Source: Verpa conica (taxonomy: Eukaryota; Ascomycota; Pezizomycetes; Pezizales; Morchellaceae). Taken from it: a stretch of DNA of 64,000 bases. The notes beneath the pieces were generated by a model that was not told the origin of the DNA, did no database searches, and was given only the letters and a program-made list of their open reading frames with translations. The translations under genes were made by a program, and so were the position numbers. Of the stretch, positions 27,020 to 38,600 are shown piece by piece (within the stretch, counting starts at the first letter, position 1; each line of letters opens with the position of its first letter). The DNA lies in the NCBI GenBank assembly GCA_033030425.1, contig JAUFSD010000003.1, positions 124,001 through 188,000 of the forward strand, read 5' to 3'.

Positions 27020-27455
27020 GGTTATAACCTGTATTGAGGGGGGGCATCTTGGGTAGGTGTATTAAAATATTGGTGAACGGGAGTGTGAATGGTATATATG
27101 GGTGTGTGTGTGTGGGCTTATATGGGTTTTTTTTCCCCCGGGAGATGTGAATGTTGGCTTTGTAAAGATATATGTACTTTTAGAGATCCCTTTCTTATAT
27201 TCTGTGGTTAGGAATCGGGGTAAGATAGATTATCAAAGACGGTTGATTTTATTATTGAACGGTTTTAATTATTATTTCCCCATCTTGGCAACTTTTGAAG
27301 GACTTTAGATTTGTACTCGAAGTCCAAAGAGTTAACATTCACAATCTTCCAAGAGATCATTTCCCCACCGACAAACGTAATCTTAACCCGAGTCGAAACA
27401 CAGTTCTCTCATTATTTCACACTCTTCAATTACACCACCCCTTACATTCCACCTT
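27020..27455. other. spacer between convergent NCE102 and NDUFAF2 genes
   Basis: Holds the two facing 3' ends. A GT run (about 27100-27115) and TTTTTTTT follow the NCE102 stop. The plus-strand frame at 27295-27669 is the antisense shadow of NDUFAF2. Confidence 0.5.
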
Positions 27456-28279
27456 CTACCTGCCCTTCAACACCTTACTCGAATCCCACTCACCAGCCTT
27501 AAACCCACCCGCACCATCCGCCGCCTTCCACGGGTCCCCATCCGCATTCACCTTCTCCCCCGCCTCCTTCCCGCCCACCTCTCCCATATCCTGGCCAACA
27601 GGCATTTTCAACCCCGAACCATTAGAAACCCTCACTCCAGACTCCAACACACCGCCTTCTTGCTGCTGAGACCCCACACTACCCAACGAAGGCTTCGCAG
27701 CCCATCTTGCATCTGCCAAAGCGGCATTATGTCTAAGTTGACGTAACCGCAACACATCGTTCTCTAACTCCTCTATGGTCGGTGCATCAGTACGTGTTGC
27801 TCGAAGCCATTGATGCCATTGTGCTATATACCCCCCAACCAAGCAACAAAAAAAAACCAAAAAAAAGTATTAGCAATGTCTCCCCAAACTTCTCCCCCCC
27901 CCTAAAATAATAAAGAAGAAGAAGAAGGAGGAGAAGAAGAAGAAGGAGAAGAAGTGTGGTTTTTTACGAGTAAGTTTGTAGTCGACTATATCCCGCTTGG
28001 TGTCTTTGTAGTTTACTATTCTCCTGGGTCGGGCTCTTCCCATTTGGTCTTTCATCTCCCAGTATGTGTTTCCCTCCAGATCCATTCCTTTTGAGCGCGC
28101 AGAGGAAAAGGGAAAAAAAAACCAAAATTAAATATCAGCATTTATTTGTGTATATTTATAAAGTGAGTGGATTGGATGGGTTATGGACCGATGAATCTGT
28201 GTCTTCGCCACGGAAGACGGTAGGATTTCCAGGTGTACCATACACGCTTGAAGAGACTGCCTGTTACGTTTGAGGTCAT
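27456..28279 (-). CDS. NDUFAF2: complex I assembly factor NDUFAF2 (NDUFA12-like)
   Basis: Mitochondrial B17.2L/mimitin-type protein, paralogue of subunit NDUFA12, acting late in assembly of NADH:ubiquinone oxidoreductase. Exons 28279-28189, 28087-27968 and 27823-27456 encode 192 residues. The first exon gives KRVWYTWKSYRLPWRRHRFIG, the second DLEGNTYWEMKDQMGRARP and RRIVNYKD, the third PQWHQWLRATRTDAPTIEEL, all characteristic of the NDUFA12 family (PF05071). The C-terminal third is Gly/Ala/Lys-rich and poorly conserved. The first donor is GTCCAT, unusual; the second intron has a long CTT-rich pyrimidine tract (plus-strand GAAGAAGGAG at about 27909-27955). Confidence 0.85.
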
Positions 28280-28668
28280 GTTTTTTTTTTATTTGTTATT
28301 ATAATTCTTTGTAGATGGGTAGGATTGGTGGTTGTTTGTTGGAAGAGTTTCTTCGTGGGTGTTATTTGATATGTGGGGATTGACGTCGACGCCAAGACCT
28401 GTCAGGAACTCCAGCGCGGGGTGGATGCCCCCGCAGTTTTTTTTTGTTTCATATGTTTGAGTAAGATATTTCTATACGAATTGACACTTTATTTTTAGAA
28501 AGCTGGGGAGTTGTATTATGACCTCTACACCTTCAATATTATACAATATATACTCAAAGCAAACGTACACCGCTCGCTCAAATCTAGTCATGTAGCGCCT
28601 TAAAAAAAACAAAGGAAATAATAATAGAGTAGCGTTTTTATCTATCCATATCCCTTCTTCCCTATTAT
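28280..28668. other. spacer between tandem FAM210 and NDUFAF2 genes
   Basis: About 390 bp containing the FAM210 3' end and the NDUFAF2 promoter. T/A runs occur at 28280-28290 and 28438-28446. No gene is seen. Confidence 0.5.
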
Positions 28669-29421
28669 TTATACAGCTGACGGTGGTGGTGGTGGTGTAC
28701 TCTTCTTCTTCCCCGGCATACCAATCTTCGGCTTCCCCTTCCTACCAATATCCCATCCCCACCCACGAAGCACCTTGACGACCCTCGGCGTCACAGCCGC
28801 CGTCAAAGGAACCCGAATGAAAATAAACGACTTATGAATCGCATACGCAAGAGCCAACTCCGTCCATATACCTAACAAACACCATAATTAGCCAATATCC
28901 TCTAAAAGTACAAGAAGAAGAAGAAGAAGAAAAAACCTACTAGCACTCTTCTCAACCGCCTTCTCTGCATCACCTATATCATCCCACCGATCATGTTCCT
29001 CCACCCCGTCCTCTGAAACTACTTTCTGTGCCGCAGCCGGGAACCCAACCACATGCCTCAGCGTATTCCAATACGGCTTCAAAAACCCCACAGCGGCCTC
29101 CTCCCACCTCCCGATCCGCTCGGCTCCGAGATAACGCACGGCAAGGAAACAGAACGGGAAGTCGAGCGCCGAGAGTCCAAGGTACACCCCAACCGCGGAG
29201 TACCCGTATTCCTTTGAGAGTGCTTTGAGACGCTGGGATAATGTGGCTGGTGGGGCCTGGGCCGGGACTGCGCTGGAGGCTGAGGTTGCCGTGAATCGGA
29301 TGGCTTGGGGGCGGCCGCGGATGGGGCTGGTACGGAGGATTGGGCGTAGGGTTGTGGGGCCTCGGAGCAGAGGGGAGGAGAGCCGCGGAAAAAGCGAGCG
29401 GGAGAGAACTCGGGAGGCCAT
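28669..29421 (-). CDS. FAM210/DUF1279-type mitochondrial membrane protein
   Basis: Inner-membrane protein of the DUF1279 family (metazoan FAM210A/B); the molecular role in fungi is not established. Exons 29421-28941 and 28871-28669 encode 227 residues. The start MASRVLSRSLFPRL is a typical mitochondrial presequence; DUF1279 covers SQRLKALSKEYGYSAVGVYL through FRVPLTAA-like segment (IFIRVPLTAAVTPRVVKVL). The junction between residue Ala and SIWTELALAYAIHKS restores the motif. A Lys/Pro-rich tail ends the protein. An in-frame ATG at 29631 would add 70 residues but would put the presequence inside the protein, so it was not used. Confidence 0.85.
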
Positions 29422-30271
29422 TGTAAGGGGGGTGGGGTATGGAGTAGAGGGTTCAGTAAAGGGAGGGAGAGTTGTGTTTTGTATTGTTCGGATGAAGGAC
29501 TCAGTCGCATCGAATGATCCCCGATGACGACTGAAAGAGCCTCTCTCTTGGCGTTCAGCGTAAATGTAAGGCACAGCCCCACCGCCACGGGAATACAAAT
29601 ATAGACCATAACTCTTCACTTTCTCTTTCATTGGAGTCTCAAGAATAAGTAAATACTTGGTCCCAGTCTCATGTTAGGTCTACATGCTTCACCTTGGCCC
29701 ACTTGACACCCGTGATAAATCTTACAACATTGATAAATCAACATTCTCAGTCAGGAATCTAAGTACAAAGTGTCACCGATTCAAACTATCAAAGTAACAT
29801 CTGGAAATCATTCTAGAATCTAACATCCGCTACTCAAGAAAGATGGTCATTAGATGAAGTCTAATTCCTTTCCTACAGTAATTAGCCATAAGGAATTCTT
29901 GGTGTACTGAGAGCAGGGGTAGTGCCCCTTGTTAGGAAATAATAGCCACATTATAACTCAAATTGGCCGGCAGTACATGTAGGTAACCTACATTATTAAA
30001 CCTACCATCATAGTCATAAAATATCACTCGCTCTGGTAGTAAATCAGTCCCAAAATCACACCTAATACCAATAAACAGTTCAATTTTCCTGATAAAGTAT
30101 AAACTGTCCAGCAACGAGTAACTACATCTCTTGCTCGGCCAGAAAATAATTATATCGAGGATAACAAATGTACAGAGCATAATGCAATTTCGTATAATTA
30201 CAGGAGTGCCTGCACAATACGAATTGAAGCATAACTAACCCTCAGAAGAACTCGGCTCTAATCTCCTACAC
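29422..30271. other. spacer upstream of FAM210
   Basis: 850 bp with no supported gene. An 82-codon minus-strand frame (29932-30180) is Ile/Tyr-rich and unrelated to any family I recognise; it is probably chance. CACTCGCTCTGGTAGT near 30029 resembles a word near 6927. Confidence 0.45.
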
Positions 30272-33121
30272 TTATTTTGGTCGCCAGTACTGGCCTCCGC
30301 TCATTTTCTCCTCGCATTCAGCCGTAGCATCCTCCTTATGGTCTACAAAGACAGGTATATCAAGGTCCACCTCGCTTTCTACCCTCCCACTGCCACTGCT
30401 TCCTGAGAAATAACCACTACTCAGCCGACTATCATCGCTATCCCACTTCGTTGGATTTGTCGTCATCCCGAAAGCACTGACACCGCAATCATCACTGGTA
30501 ATACCCTGTGCTGGCACATATACCGTCGATCGGGTCATAAGTTGATTTGCTACCAGACCACCACCAAAGCCAAATCTATATCCTCCTCCTATAGGGAGTT
30601 GACCGCTATCAACCATGGGTTGAATAGTCTTGTCAGAATTCACTGTCAGTGTACTATCATCCCCAATAGATGACCCACTGCTGAAACCCTCAAACCCGGG
30701 ATCTTCCTCGGGTCTTCCCCCTATCTCAGCGCCTATTCCTCCAGAAATCCTAGGGTCCTCGCTCGCTCCCGCAGGATCACCGAACATATCCCCCCACAAA
30801 CCATCCATTCTTACACCACCTCTTTCCTTCCTAACAACGGTTCCACTACTCATCTCAAAATTATCCCTCGAAAGCAGTTCATCCCCCATAGATGACTTGT
30901 CATTTTCAACTGTGGGAGATAAGTATTGTCTGATAGAGGCCCTTCCAATCGTTTCTTTAATTTTTTCTTTTCCTTTATCCGCACTATCATCAAACCGTAC
31001 CGACCTAGAAGGTTTTCCCCTTGAATCATCACCCTCTCCACTATCTAGCATATCCTCTTGACTCTCCTCACGTGCACTATTATTACCATCAGCGATGTTA
31101 CACCCATCTGAGATCTCAACTCCGCCGATATTATCAATGGATTCCGGAATGCCTTTGCGACTCCTCTTAATCGTGCTATTCTGCCTCTGTGTCCCCATTG
31201 CGCTCCCAGTTGTAACAGCCCTAGTAGAAGATATCGATGGCAGCCCGTCTCGAGCGGTGTTTGGTGGTGCTGATAGCTGTCTCATACGCTCGCGGACCAA
31301 TCTCTCAGTAACTTCAGTGAGAATGAGGGAGGGACCAGGTGTTCTATCCATATTGCGAGCTCTGACTGAATCTATCCTACGACCTTGTCCCATAGAAGTA
31401 TGTGATATTGTTTCTTCAAAGTTAGTACGTTTTGCCGAGCCTGAGCCAAACAAGCGTTTGAAGATCCCCTTTTCCTTCATATTACTATGACCAAACAGTT
31501 TCTGGAAATGTCCTGATCTATTCGTCCTCTCTCTGGAGACAGAACCTAGTCTGTTTGCATTCTCAATATCATGCCTTAGCTCAATCTCTGGTCTGTTTAT
31601 ACTCTCGGTGTTATGCGTAGATGAAATACCCGCCCTGCCTTGACTCTCAAGATTGGATACAGTCTCTAACCTGGTAACATCCTCGATATCTTGTCTGGGT
31701 GCTATAGCTAATCCATCAATGCTACTGGTATCGTGCATGGGGTTAATTTCTGGTCCTTCCGCGCTCTCATTATCCCTAGACGACCCCCCACCTAAAGCAT
31801 CTGCCCCATGCATAGCGTTGGGTTCGCCATCATAATAGATACGTCTAGTAACCGGGGACTGCGCGCCACTAAGGTTAACTGACCGGACCCAGATATACTG
31901 TCCTCTTGATAGTACGCACATGAGGAATAGCGAAGGAATGGTCATCAAAAACCCTAGACCAGTCGCTATTCCCACAACGTTACCGAAATTTTTAGGAAAC
32001 ACAGAAGAATAATTATAGGGTAAATTAAGAGTCTCGTTGGGAGCAACTGTTGAATTTTCTGGGCTACTGGATATTAGCCCCTTATTTTGGGTTTGCTCCA
32101 CTGCTTCGGTTGTTTCAATCGTACTTGTATGCTGGACAACACTAGGAATATCTACGCCCCATAGGTAGGTTCCTGTAGTGATATCGCCTACTTCTGATTG
32201 TGTAGCCTGGGTGACCGCGGTAACAGAGTAGCTGGCCATGTAACCTTCATTTAAATCAGAGATAGTAGAATATATATCTGACCTCTGTGTTTTAGGGTCC
32301 TTGTATGATTCTGGTTGAGGTACTAGAATTATAGTAGTGGTCTGAGCTTCCAGGCGTTCTAATACCTCGTCCCAAGCTTTGCTAAGTGAATCGTCTTCAT
32401 ATTTAGCAACATCTTTTGCCCAATTCTCTTGTTCAGCCTTAGTACCATTAGTAATTGGCCACAGGGGAACTAGGTGACTCTTGAGCGCGAGGGTTGTTTT
32501 AGCTTCTTCTAAAATCCCTTCATCTCCCTCTAATACCATGTAGTTGCCATTTTCAAGCGCAAGTGTCCTCTCAACTTCACGGCGAAAGACTTGCTGTTGA
32601 TCCAGATTACTCTCAGTATCAAACAAGTAGGCTCCTTCACCAGTATTATAGCCTGTTAAAGTGGTGTGGCTTTCGATACCGGCCATAGAGAGTTTTTTCG
32701 TATCACTATCTTCATACTTATCGCCGCGAGCAGCCTGTTCCAATATTAGCAGATAACTCTCAGTGTTAAGAAACATATCCTCGGAACTGAAGAGACGTTC
32801 CTTTTTAGTCCCCTCGGGAAGGAAAATCTCGGTGCTAAATACCAAAACTTCGCTTTTAATCCTATCACTCTCACTAGGGCGGATATTCTGCTTCTGGACC
32901 ACACGACACTCTGTATTGAGAAAATGCTGGACCAAGTGGTTGTCTGTATCAACCATATAAACAACTTCGATAAGACCTCCTCTATAAGGTACAGTAGTTA
33001 AAGGAGCAGGCCAAGCTCCAGTGAGGGGAAAGTAGAAGGTACCGATATAGATGAGATGTAGAAGGGAGAAATGGAGATACTTGGCGAACCAGCCTGAGTT
33101 TGAAACAAAAAAATAGGCCAT
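30272..33121 (-). CDS. orphan single-pass membrane protein, 949 residues
   Basis: Not recognised. The single uninterrupted frame begins with a hydrophobic N-terminus (LHFSLLHLIYIGTFYFPLTG, about 17-36) that looks like a signal peptide or anchor. A predicted lumenal/extracellular part up to about 375 carries N-glycosylation sequons (NGT, NST, NET, NYS), then one transmembrane segment at about 379-405 (NVVGIATGLGFLMTIPSLFL). The roughly 540-residue remainder, presumably cytoplasmic, is Ser/Gly/Asp-rich and has two imperfect 30-residue repeats (about 460-489 and 500-529) and basic clusters such as KEKGIFKRLFGS. This layout is like fungal single-pass sensors, but no WSC or Cys motif is present. 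The lack of introns is unusual here. Confidence 0.75.
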   Translation of the reverse strand: MAYFFVSNSGWFAKYLHFSLLHLIYIGTFYFPLTGAWPAPLTTVPYRGGLIEVVYMVDTDNHLVQHFLNTECRVVQKQNIRPSESDRIKSEVLVFSTEIFLPEGTKKERLFSSEDMFLNTESYLLILEQAARGDKYEDSDTKKLSMAGIESHTTLTGYNTGEGAYLFDTESNLDQQQVFRREVERTLALENGNYMVLEGDEGILEEAKTTLALKSHLVPLWPITNGTKAEQENWAKDVAKYEDDSLSKAWDEVLERLEAQTTTIILVPQPESYKDPKTQRSDIYSTISDLNEGYMASYSVTAVTQATQSEVGDITTGTYLWGVDIPSVVQHTSTIETTEAVEQTQNKGLISSSPENSTVAPNETLNLPYNYSSVFPKNFGNVVGIATGLGFLMTIPSLFLMCVLSRGQYIWVRSVNLSGAQSPVTRRIYYDGEPNAMHGADALGGGSSRDNESAEGPEINPMHDTSSIDGLAIAPRQDIEDVTRLETVSNLESQGRAGISSTHNTESINRPEIELRHDIENANRLGSVSRERTNRSGHFQKLFGHSNMKEKGIFKRLFGSGSAKRTNFEETISHTSMGQGRRIDSVRARNMDRTPGPSLILTEVTERLVRERMRQLSAPPNTARDGLPSISSTRAVTTGSAMGTQRQNSTIKRSRKGIPESIDNIGGVEISDGCNIADGNNSAREESQEDMLDSGEGDDSRGKPSRSVRFDDSADKGKEKIKETIGRASIRQYLSPTVENDKSSMGDELLSRDNFEMSSGTVVRKERGGVRMDGLWGDMFGDPAGASEDPRISGGIGAEIGGRPEEDPGFEGFSSGSSIGDDSTLTVNSDKTIQPMVDSGQLPIGGGYRFGFGGGLVANQLMTRSTVYVPAQGITSDDCGVSAFGMTTNPTKWDSDDSRLSSGYFSGSSGSGRVESEVDLDIPVFVDHKEDATAECEEKMSGGQYWRPK
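31535..31744 (-). repeat. internal 30-residue protein repeats
   Basis: In the orphan membrane protein NPMHDTSSIDG...RQDIEDVTRLETVS (31744-31655) aligns with SSTHNTESINR...RHDIENANRLGSVS (31624-31535). A looser third copy may precede them at NAMHGADALGG. The period is about 40 residues. Confidence 0.55.
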
Positions 33122-33713
33122 TGTGTTTGCGGGAGAACCTAGGTAGCTTCTATTTATCCTTAGAATATTAGTTGCTTCTTTAATTAAATACTTTAAAAGA
33201 GAGGGTAGGATTACTATGAGATCTAGAATTTCCTCCTGTTCTTTGGGCAGAGAGATCTTGACAACTATAGAGATGAAATGATCTGGGTTAGAGGTTGCTC
33301 ATTAAGTTCTTGTGGCACGGGAGCTGGAGTAGAGACACCTATTATGCCCCGTGTTCTCTGCTTATACGAGTAACATTACCATGGCTCTTACTATCAGTTT
33401 AGCGGAAGTGATCTTTAAAGAATCAAGATATACACAACCCAGAATATTAGTTATAAATAGTGTAATAAGTATAAGAGCTTAATAACATGTAATAAAAGAT
33501 TTTTTAAGACTATAGTGCAATATCTTGAAGGTAATACATAACTGATAAATGAACATATGATTTAACACTCACGCCTAGTCAAACATGCTAACTCCACTAA
33601 CCGTAAAAAGAGAAATAAGCCTATAGAGTCCCCTCCCACCCTTATTACCATTTCTAACATTACTGCCATAATCGATATCGTGCCCAGTCCCAACTGATAT
33701 CAGATACAATACC
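33122..33713. other. spacer between orphan membrane protein and PEX22-like genes
   Basis: AT-rich, no gene supported. It contains the promoter of the orphan gene and the 3' end of the PEX22-like gene. Confidence 0.5.
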
Positions 33714-34424
33714 TTAACCCACCCGTGCTGTCCAATCTTTCCTAATACCACTTCTCTCAACAATCGCGCACCGCTTGCCAAATCTTTGCATATTTTGACG
33801 CCACCCATCATTCTGTTCACCTGACCCTACAGCAACAACAACACCCCCAACCCAATTACCCTCCAACAGCCCTGATACTGATGCACCCTCCTCCCCAACC
33901 AGCGATTCATCCATATAAACCACTCCCGGTGCCAAGTGTCGCAATAATGGCAAAAGTGCCGCCTCTACCGTATACGGCATGATATACTCTCGGGGATAAT
34001 CCCCTGGGAGTACATCACTGGCAAATTTGTATACTTTCTCTGGGTGGCCACTAGACCCTGGAGAATGCACGAGAATAAAGACATTTGCTAAATTCAAATT
34101 GAGAGGAGTTGGCAGGTTCCAGAGAAGTCCCAGGGAGTCCTCACGGACAACCACAACGATTGTCTTCTTTTGGCCTGAGCCCATGGGATTTTGCCGCAGT
34201 CTCGACTGAGAATGCTGCTCATTTTCGTTGACTTCAGTGGCGCGGTCACGATTTATTGGTTCTCTGGTTTGCTGTACTGAACCACCCGAGGAGGTGGTGG
34301 TGGAGGTGCTCTGTTTCTTCGAATCATCCCCGAGCCAGAAATAGAGTCCCAGCCCGACTACGGCAGCCGTGACAGTGAGGCCAATGGGGACAAGTAAATT
34401 TCTAGATCGCCTAGGACGAGACAT
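33714..34424 (-). CDS. PEX22: PEX22-like peroxin
   Basis: Probable peroxisomal membrane anchor for the ubiquitin-conjugating enzyme PEX4, needed for recycling of import receptors. One exon, 236 residues. A basic N-terminus (MSRPRRSRN) precedes one membrane span (LLVPIGLTVTAAVVGLGLYF), then a Ser/Thr-rich linker, and a soluble alpha/beta domain with alternating hydrophobic strands (KTIVVVVRED, ANVFILVHS, APGVVYMDESL, VGGVVVAVG) as in the Rossmann-like PEX22 domain. The ATG at 34424 was chosen because the membrane-anchor head starts there; the frame is open further up to 34595 but into the divergent promoter. Sequence conservation in this family is weak, so another anchored protein cannot be excluded. 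Confidence 0.6.
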   Translation of the reverse strand: MSRPRRSRNLLVPIGLTVTAAVVGLGLYFWLGDDSKKQSTSTTTSSGGSVQQTREPINRDRATEVNENEQHSQSRLRQNPMGSGQKKTIVVVVREDSLGLLWNLPTPLNLNLANVFILVHSPGSSGHPEKVYKFASDVLPGDYPREYIMPYTVEAALLPLLRHLAPGVVYMDESLVGEEGASVSGLLEGNWVGGVVVAVGSGEQNDGWRQNMQRFGKRCAIVERSGIRKDWTARVG

Positions 34425-34791
34425 AGATACGAAGTATTGTGGATATAGAGGGGGATTGAATGGTAATACCAGGACAGGCAGCTGACGGAGAAGAAGAGCA
34501 CTAGGCAGCTGAGGGCAATGTCTGTATCCGAGGAGTGAGCTGTCTGCACGCAGATTGCGTGTGAACCAACTGACGCGACACAGCTCACGTGCCAAGTGGC
34601 TGGTGGATCTTTGTATTCACCAGCCACATTCACAGCCACATATTAACCCTCACCCAAGAATTTTAGCTACAGTGACCACATATCCCAAAGTCCGAACCTC
34701 CTTTTACGACAGAGCCTCCAGGAACCGGAATATCTCAAACAAACACAAGGATCAACAATTCCACCTCACTTGTATCGCTATTTACACAAAT
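34425..34791. promoter_or_regulatory. divergent PEX22-ERV25 promoter region
   Basis: 367 bp separate the start codons of two head-to-head genes. A palindromic CACGTG (E-box type) lies at 34586-34591. No other site is claimed. Confidence 0.45.
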
Positions 34792-35647
34792 ATGCAGCCC
34801 TCAACAAGCATACCTTCATTGCTGGTGCTTGCTGTCTCGCTCTTCTCAGTTGTCGGCTCAGCTCTCAAGTTTGACATCGCCGCCGAGCCCAGAGGCCATC
34901 GACAACGATGCATCAGAAACTTTGTCGCCAAAGATACCCTCGTAGTCGTTACAGCGACTGTGAGCGGTCATAAGGGTGATGGGCAGCAAGTCAACATCCA
35001 CGTACGATTTACCACCTTTTTATTGATGAATTAGTGGTCACAAAAGCTAATCTTCGGGGGTGGTAATTAGATCAGAGATGCCGTTGGAAATGAATACGGC
35101 CGACCTAAGGACGTTGTCGGCGAAGCCAGAATGGCATTTACCTCCCATGCTAATGCTGCCTTCGATGTGTGCTTCGAGAATAACCTCGCCGATGGTATAT
35201 TCCCACCCGTTTCACTACAATAGCCTAGCTTATCACGTGAGCTAACACTCGAACTACTAGGTCGCCCATACGGTCCTACCCGTTCCATTGAGCTTGATGT
35301 TGATATCGGTGCTGATGCGCGTGACTGGTCCGCCATCCAGGCCGCTGAGAAACTCAAGCCTGTCGAGATTGAACTCCGACGCATCGAGGAGGTTGTTTCG
35401 GAAGTTGTAGGTCAAATGGATTACCTACGAACGCGCGAGCAGAAACTTCGTGATACCAACGAGTCGACGAATGAGCGTGTGAAGTGGTTCGCTTTCTCGA
35501 TCATGGCGACACTTGTTGGACTGGGAGCTTGGCAGGTTGTCTATCTGAGGGCTTATTTCCGGTCAGTTCTCGTCTATCCAATCTACCAAAAGTGCGAGGG
35601 GAATATTAATATCATATTTGTAATACAGATCCAAGCATCTTATCTAA
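34792..35647 (+). CDS. ERV25: p24 family cargo receptor ERV25
   Basis: Type I membrane protein of COPII/COPI vesicles (p24 delta, TMED10/Erv25), working with Emp24 in ER-Golgi cargo sorting. Exons 34792-35001, 35071-35194, 35261-35561, 35629-35647 encode 217 residues. A signal peptide ([13 protein letters not shown]) is followed by the GOLD domain beginning [16 protein letters not shown], with Cys pair 40s/100s ([13 protein letters not shown]), a coiled coil ([20 protein letters not shown]), one transmembrane span ([20 protein letters not shown]) and a short cytoplasmic tail RAYFRSKHLI, whose last six residues come from a 19-nt final exon. The tail resembles the Erv25 sorting signal. Confidence 0.93.
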
Positions 35648-38600
35648 ATTTGCCCTATTTCTTATATATCTACATAACCTTACCCCGCCTTCCTCTTTCT
35701 CCTTGCAGGTTTCCTCCTGAGGTTTTTTTGCCAAATACTTAGCCAGTTATACGTGTGTGACGTTAATTCCGATGTTTATTTCCCTTTTTCTTCACGGACT
35801 TTTCCCCTCAGTGTTTGCATAAAATTTCTGGAACGGTATATGATGTGGTGTGATGTCCAAGACGAATGACTAAGACATTAGTATTTTCTGATTCGTTGTG
35901 AATTTTGCGCTTTGAGTTTGTGCTTGGAACTAGAGTTTATGGACCTGCAAGCCAAGAACTTTGCCTAAGTACCCTCTTTTACGGCCGAAGCTGCCGATGC
36001 CAAAATAATATGTGTAAAGCCAACGCTAGTTCTAATGAGTTAAATAAGGCTCTCCACCTAAGTATGCATAGCCTGTTTCCCTTCTATGGCGCGCGCAGAC
36101 TTAAATGTGCTAGCCGAGTTCGGGTGTGGAACAGCAACCCACACCAAATCTTAGCCAAACTTCAATAATCTGGGCATGCAAAAAATAAAAAAAAATCCTA
36201 CAAGCTCAAGTGTATGCTCAACAGAAAAAAAACACTACCAATATATGACCCCAGTGGAGTTTTTCCTCTAGTATACCCCTTCTTACTTGTTAGGCTATAT
36301 GTAGCATCCATCATGTCTAAGTATTTCTAGGAATGGTTCCATTTGGCACTTTCTACAGCCAAAAATGAAGTTTTATTCCACAACAACTACACATGCCAAA
36401 GCTTAACAAAAAGATATGGAGCTTTATTGATGCTATACAAGGCCACATATCTTTTTGTTAGTCTTTTGGCTGGCTGTGAGAGCCGGAATATCGGCTGAAA
36501 TTTTGCGTCACATTTAAGACTGCGCGCGCCATACTTGAATTATCCCTAAATATTCCTCGGCACTATAAACACGTATTTATGGATACCACGATTACAAGCG
36601 TTGTGTTGGTTCTATAATATTTGGCACAAGTAGCCCAAATACACCCGGCATCTCCCGATAACTTCAACGGCGGTTATCCAAGATTTTTTGATAGATCCCT
36701 GGTACACAACTTGCGTTACTACCGACTTGGCAGGCCCTAGTTCACTTACAGCTCTTGGCTGTTTCCTATACCCACCTGAAATCGTTAACATCAGGATCGG
36801 TCTTCTCGCCGATATATCTGATGATTCTGACTACTTGCGTTCACGTCGCCCAAAGCACTGTCCATTTAGATACTTCCCCGCATAATTTATATCCCTCAGC
36901 TAAGTGTCTCTAGTCCATGTTAAAGTTGTGCGGAGGTAAAGTATAGTCTTAATAGACTGGCATTGATCGAGTGATGATTCATGATTCTACCATAGAGGAA
37001 GGTATTTAACTATTAAGTTTATATGATTCAGGAAGCTATAACTCATTCTTTGGGCGATTCTATAAAGTCTCCAGCTAGGAGCTTCGGACAGTACTTAGTG
37101 AAGCTCACAATCTACGCTATTAAACCCTAGTATTAAGAGGCTTTTGTTACATGTGTATACTACATCTACACATAACTCCCTACCAACCAATTCTCCCACT
37201 AATATTGGAGACCCCATAATATGCAGTATACATGTAGTGTGGTACATGAGCGGTCAGAAATATCCTCCCCGCTATTTCCCGAACACCCATGCTGAAACTC
37301 TTAGTACATTATGCTTTATTCACCTTTTTTAGGACTCTAAATCGTAGCTTCCAGGGATATAAGTGAGGTTATTTCCAGCTACCGATAACTTCCGAGAGCA
37401 CCTCCAACGTCGGAACTTGTCAGTTGTCAAAATTTCCCCAGCATATGTAGATCAACCCGAATGTTATGCATAATTCCTGAGCTAGGCCATGACCAGGTTT
37501 TTTTGACGGGGAAACCTCCGTCAATCGACTTTGGATCTCGGTTCCAAGACGGTGGCCTTGGGCGCTCTGAAAAAAAAAAATACTTTGATCTCCCGACAGC
37601 TCCCCGTCTAGGCGGTGAGTAGTTATAGTAACAATCTCGGAGAGATGTCCTGAGTGAAAAATGGGGAACATATCTTGGCATATTATAACTCCATGTATGT
37701 ACCCTAGGAATCCGGGTTACCCCATATCAAACTCACTGGTAAAGGTACATGTAGCCCCAAAGCTGATCGGCCCTTTCGTCCGTAGACTTCCTACGCCAAG
37801 CCTTATATCAGAATACCCCACAGTCTCAAGGCCTCGTGAACATTTAGCTCTCCAGGCGATACCCGCGGTCCACTGATAATATTAATACTGTTCATGTTCA
37901 GGTTTGTGCATTTCAAATCTAGATTTTCAGAGCTCTATGTAATATTTACATGTAGTATAAATTAACTCCACACACATCCATACCTGACAACAATGAATTT
38001 GTTCAACTTCGGTGGGTGAGCAGGGGCTTTGGTGTTTTGATTGACGCGATATGCACCTCGGCAACGGTGCACCTCCCAAACCACGAGCTCCCCCACATTC
38101 TTGTGTGGAGCTGACCACCGTTCCTACATCCATTACAAGAAAAATGCTATACCAAAGTAAGTAAGTGTCAGCACCACTCTGAACTAACAGGTAACCTATG
38201 CATATAAGCTTAAACTCAACCTCATCCAAAGTATATACGAGACCTGAAACTGGAGCGGGTCACGTATGGACTGCCCTACCACCTATACTCCCAACCGCCC
38301 CCGCACCGGGGAAAAATAACAGCCCATTATCACACGGCCGAATGTGCCTCTCTACCTTCTTTTAAAGGGTATGTACTGCAAGTACTAAATTGTGCCGATC
38401 ACATAGAGATAAAGTAGTATGGGATTGGAAACTCATAATGACAGTTACCCGATCCGACATAAAAACTAGATATATGATGCCCTGACTGGAATGTGTAATT
38501 ATGTATATGTAGCCTTTCGGCGTGAAACTGAGATTAAGCATCCTTGAGCCCTCAGACTGGATAGACAGATCGTCAGTCACTTGGCTACCCGAGTAGGAGC

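Noticed and set aside
29932..30180. 82-codon minus-strand frame
   Set aside because: Ile/Tyr-rich, no homologue recognised, no expression signals.
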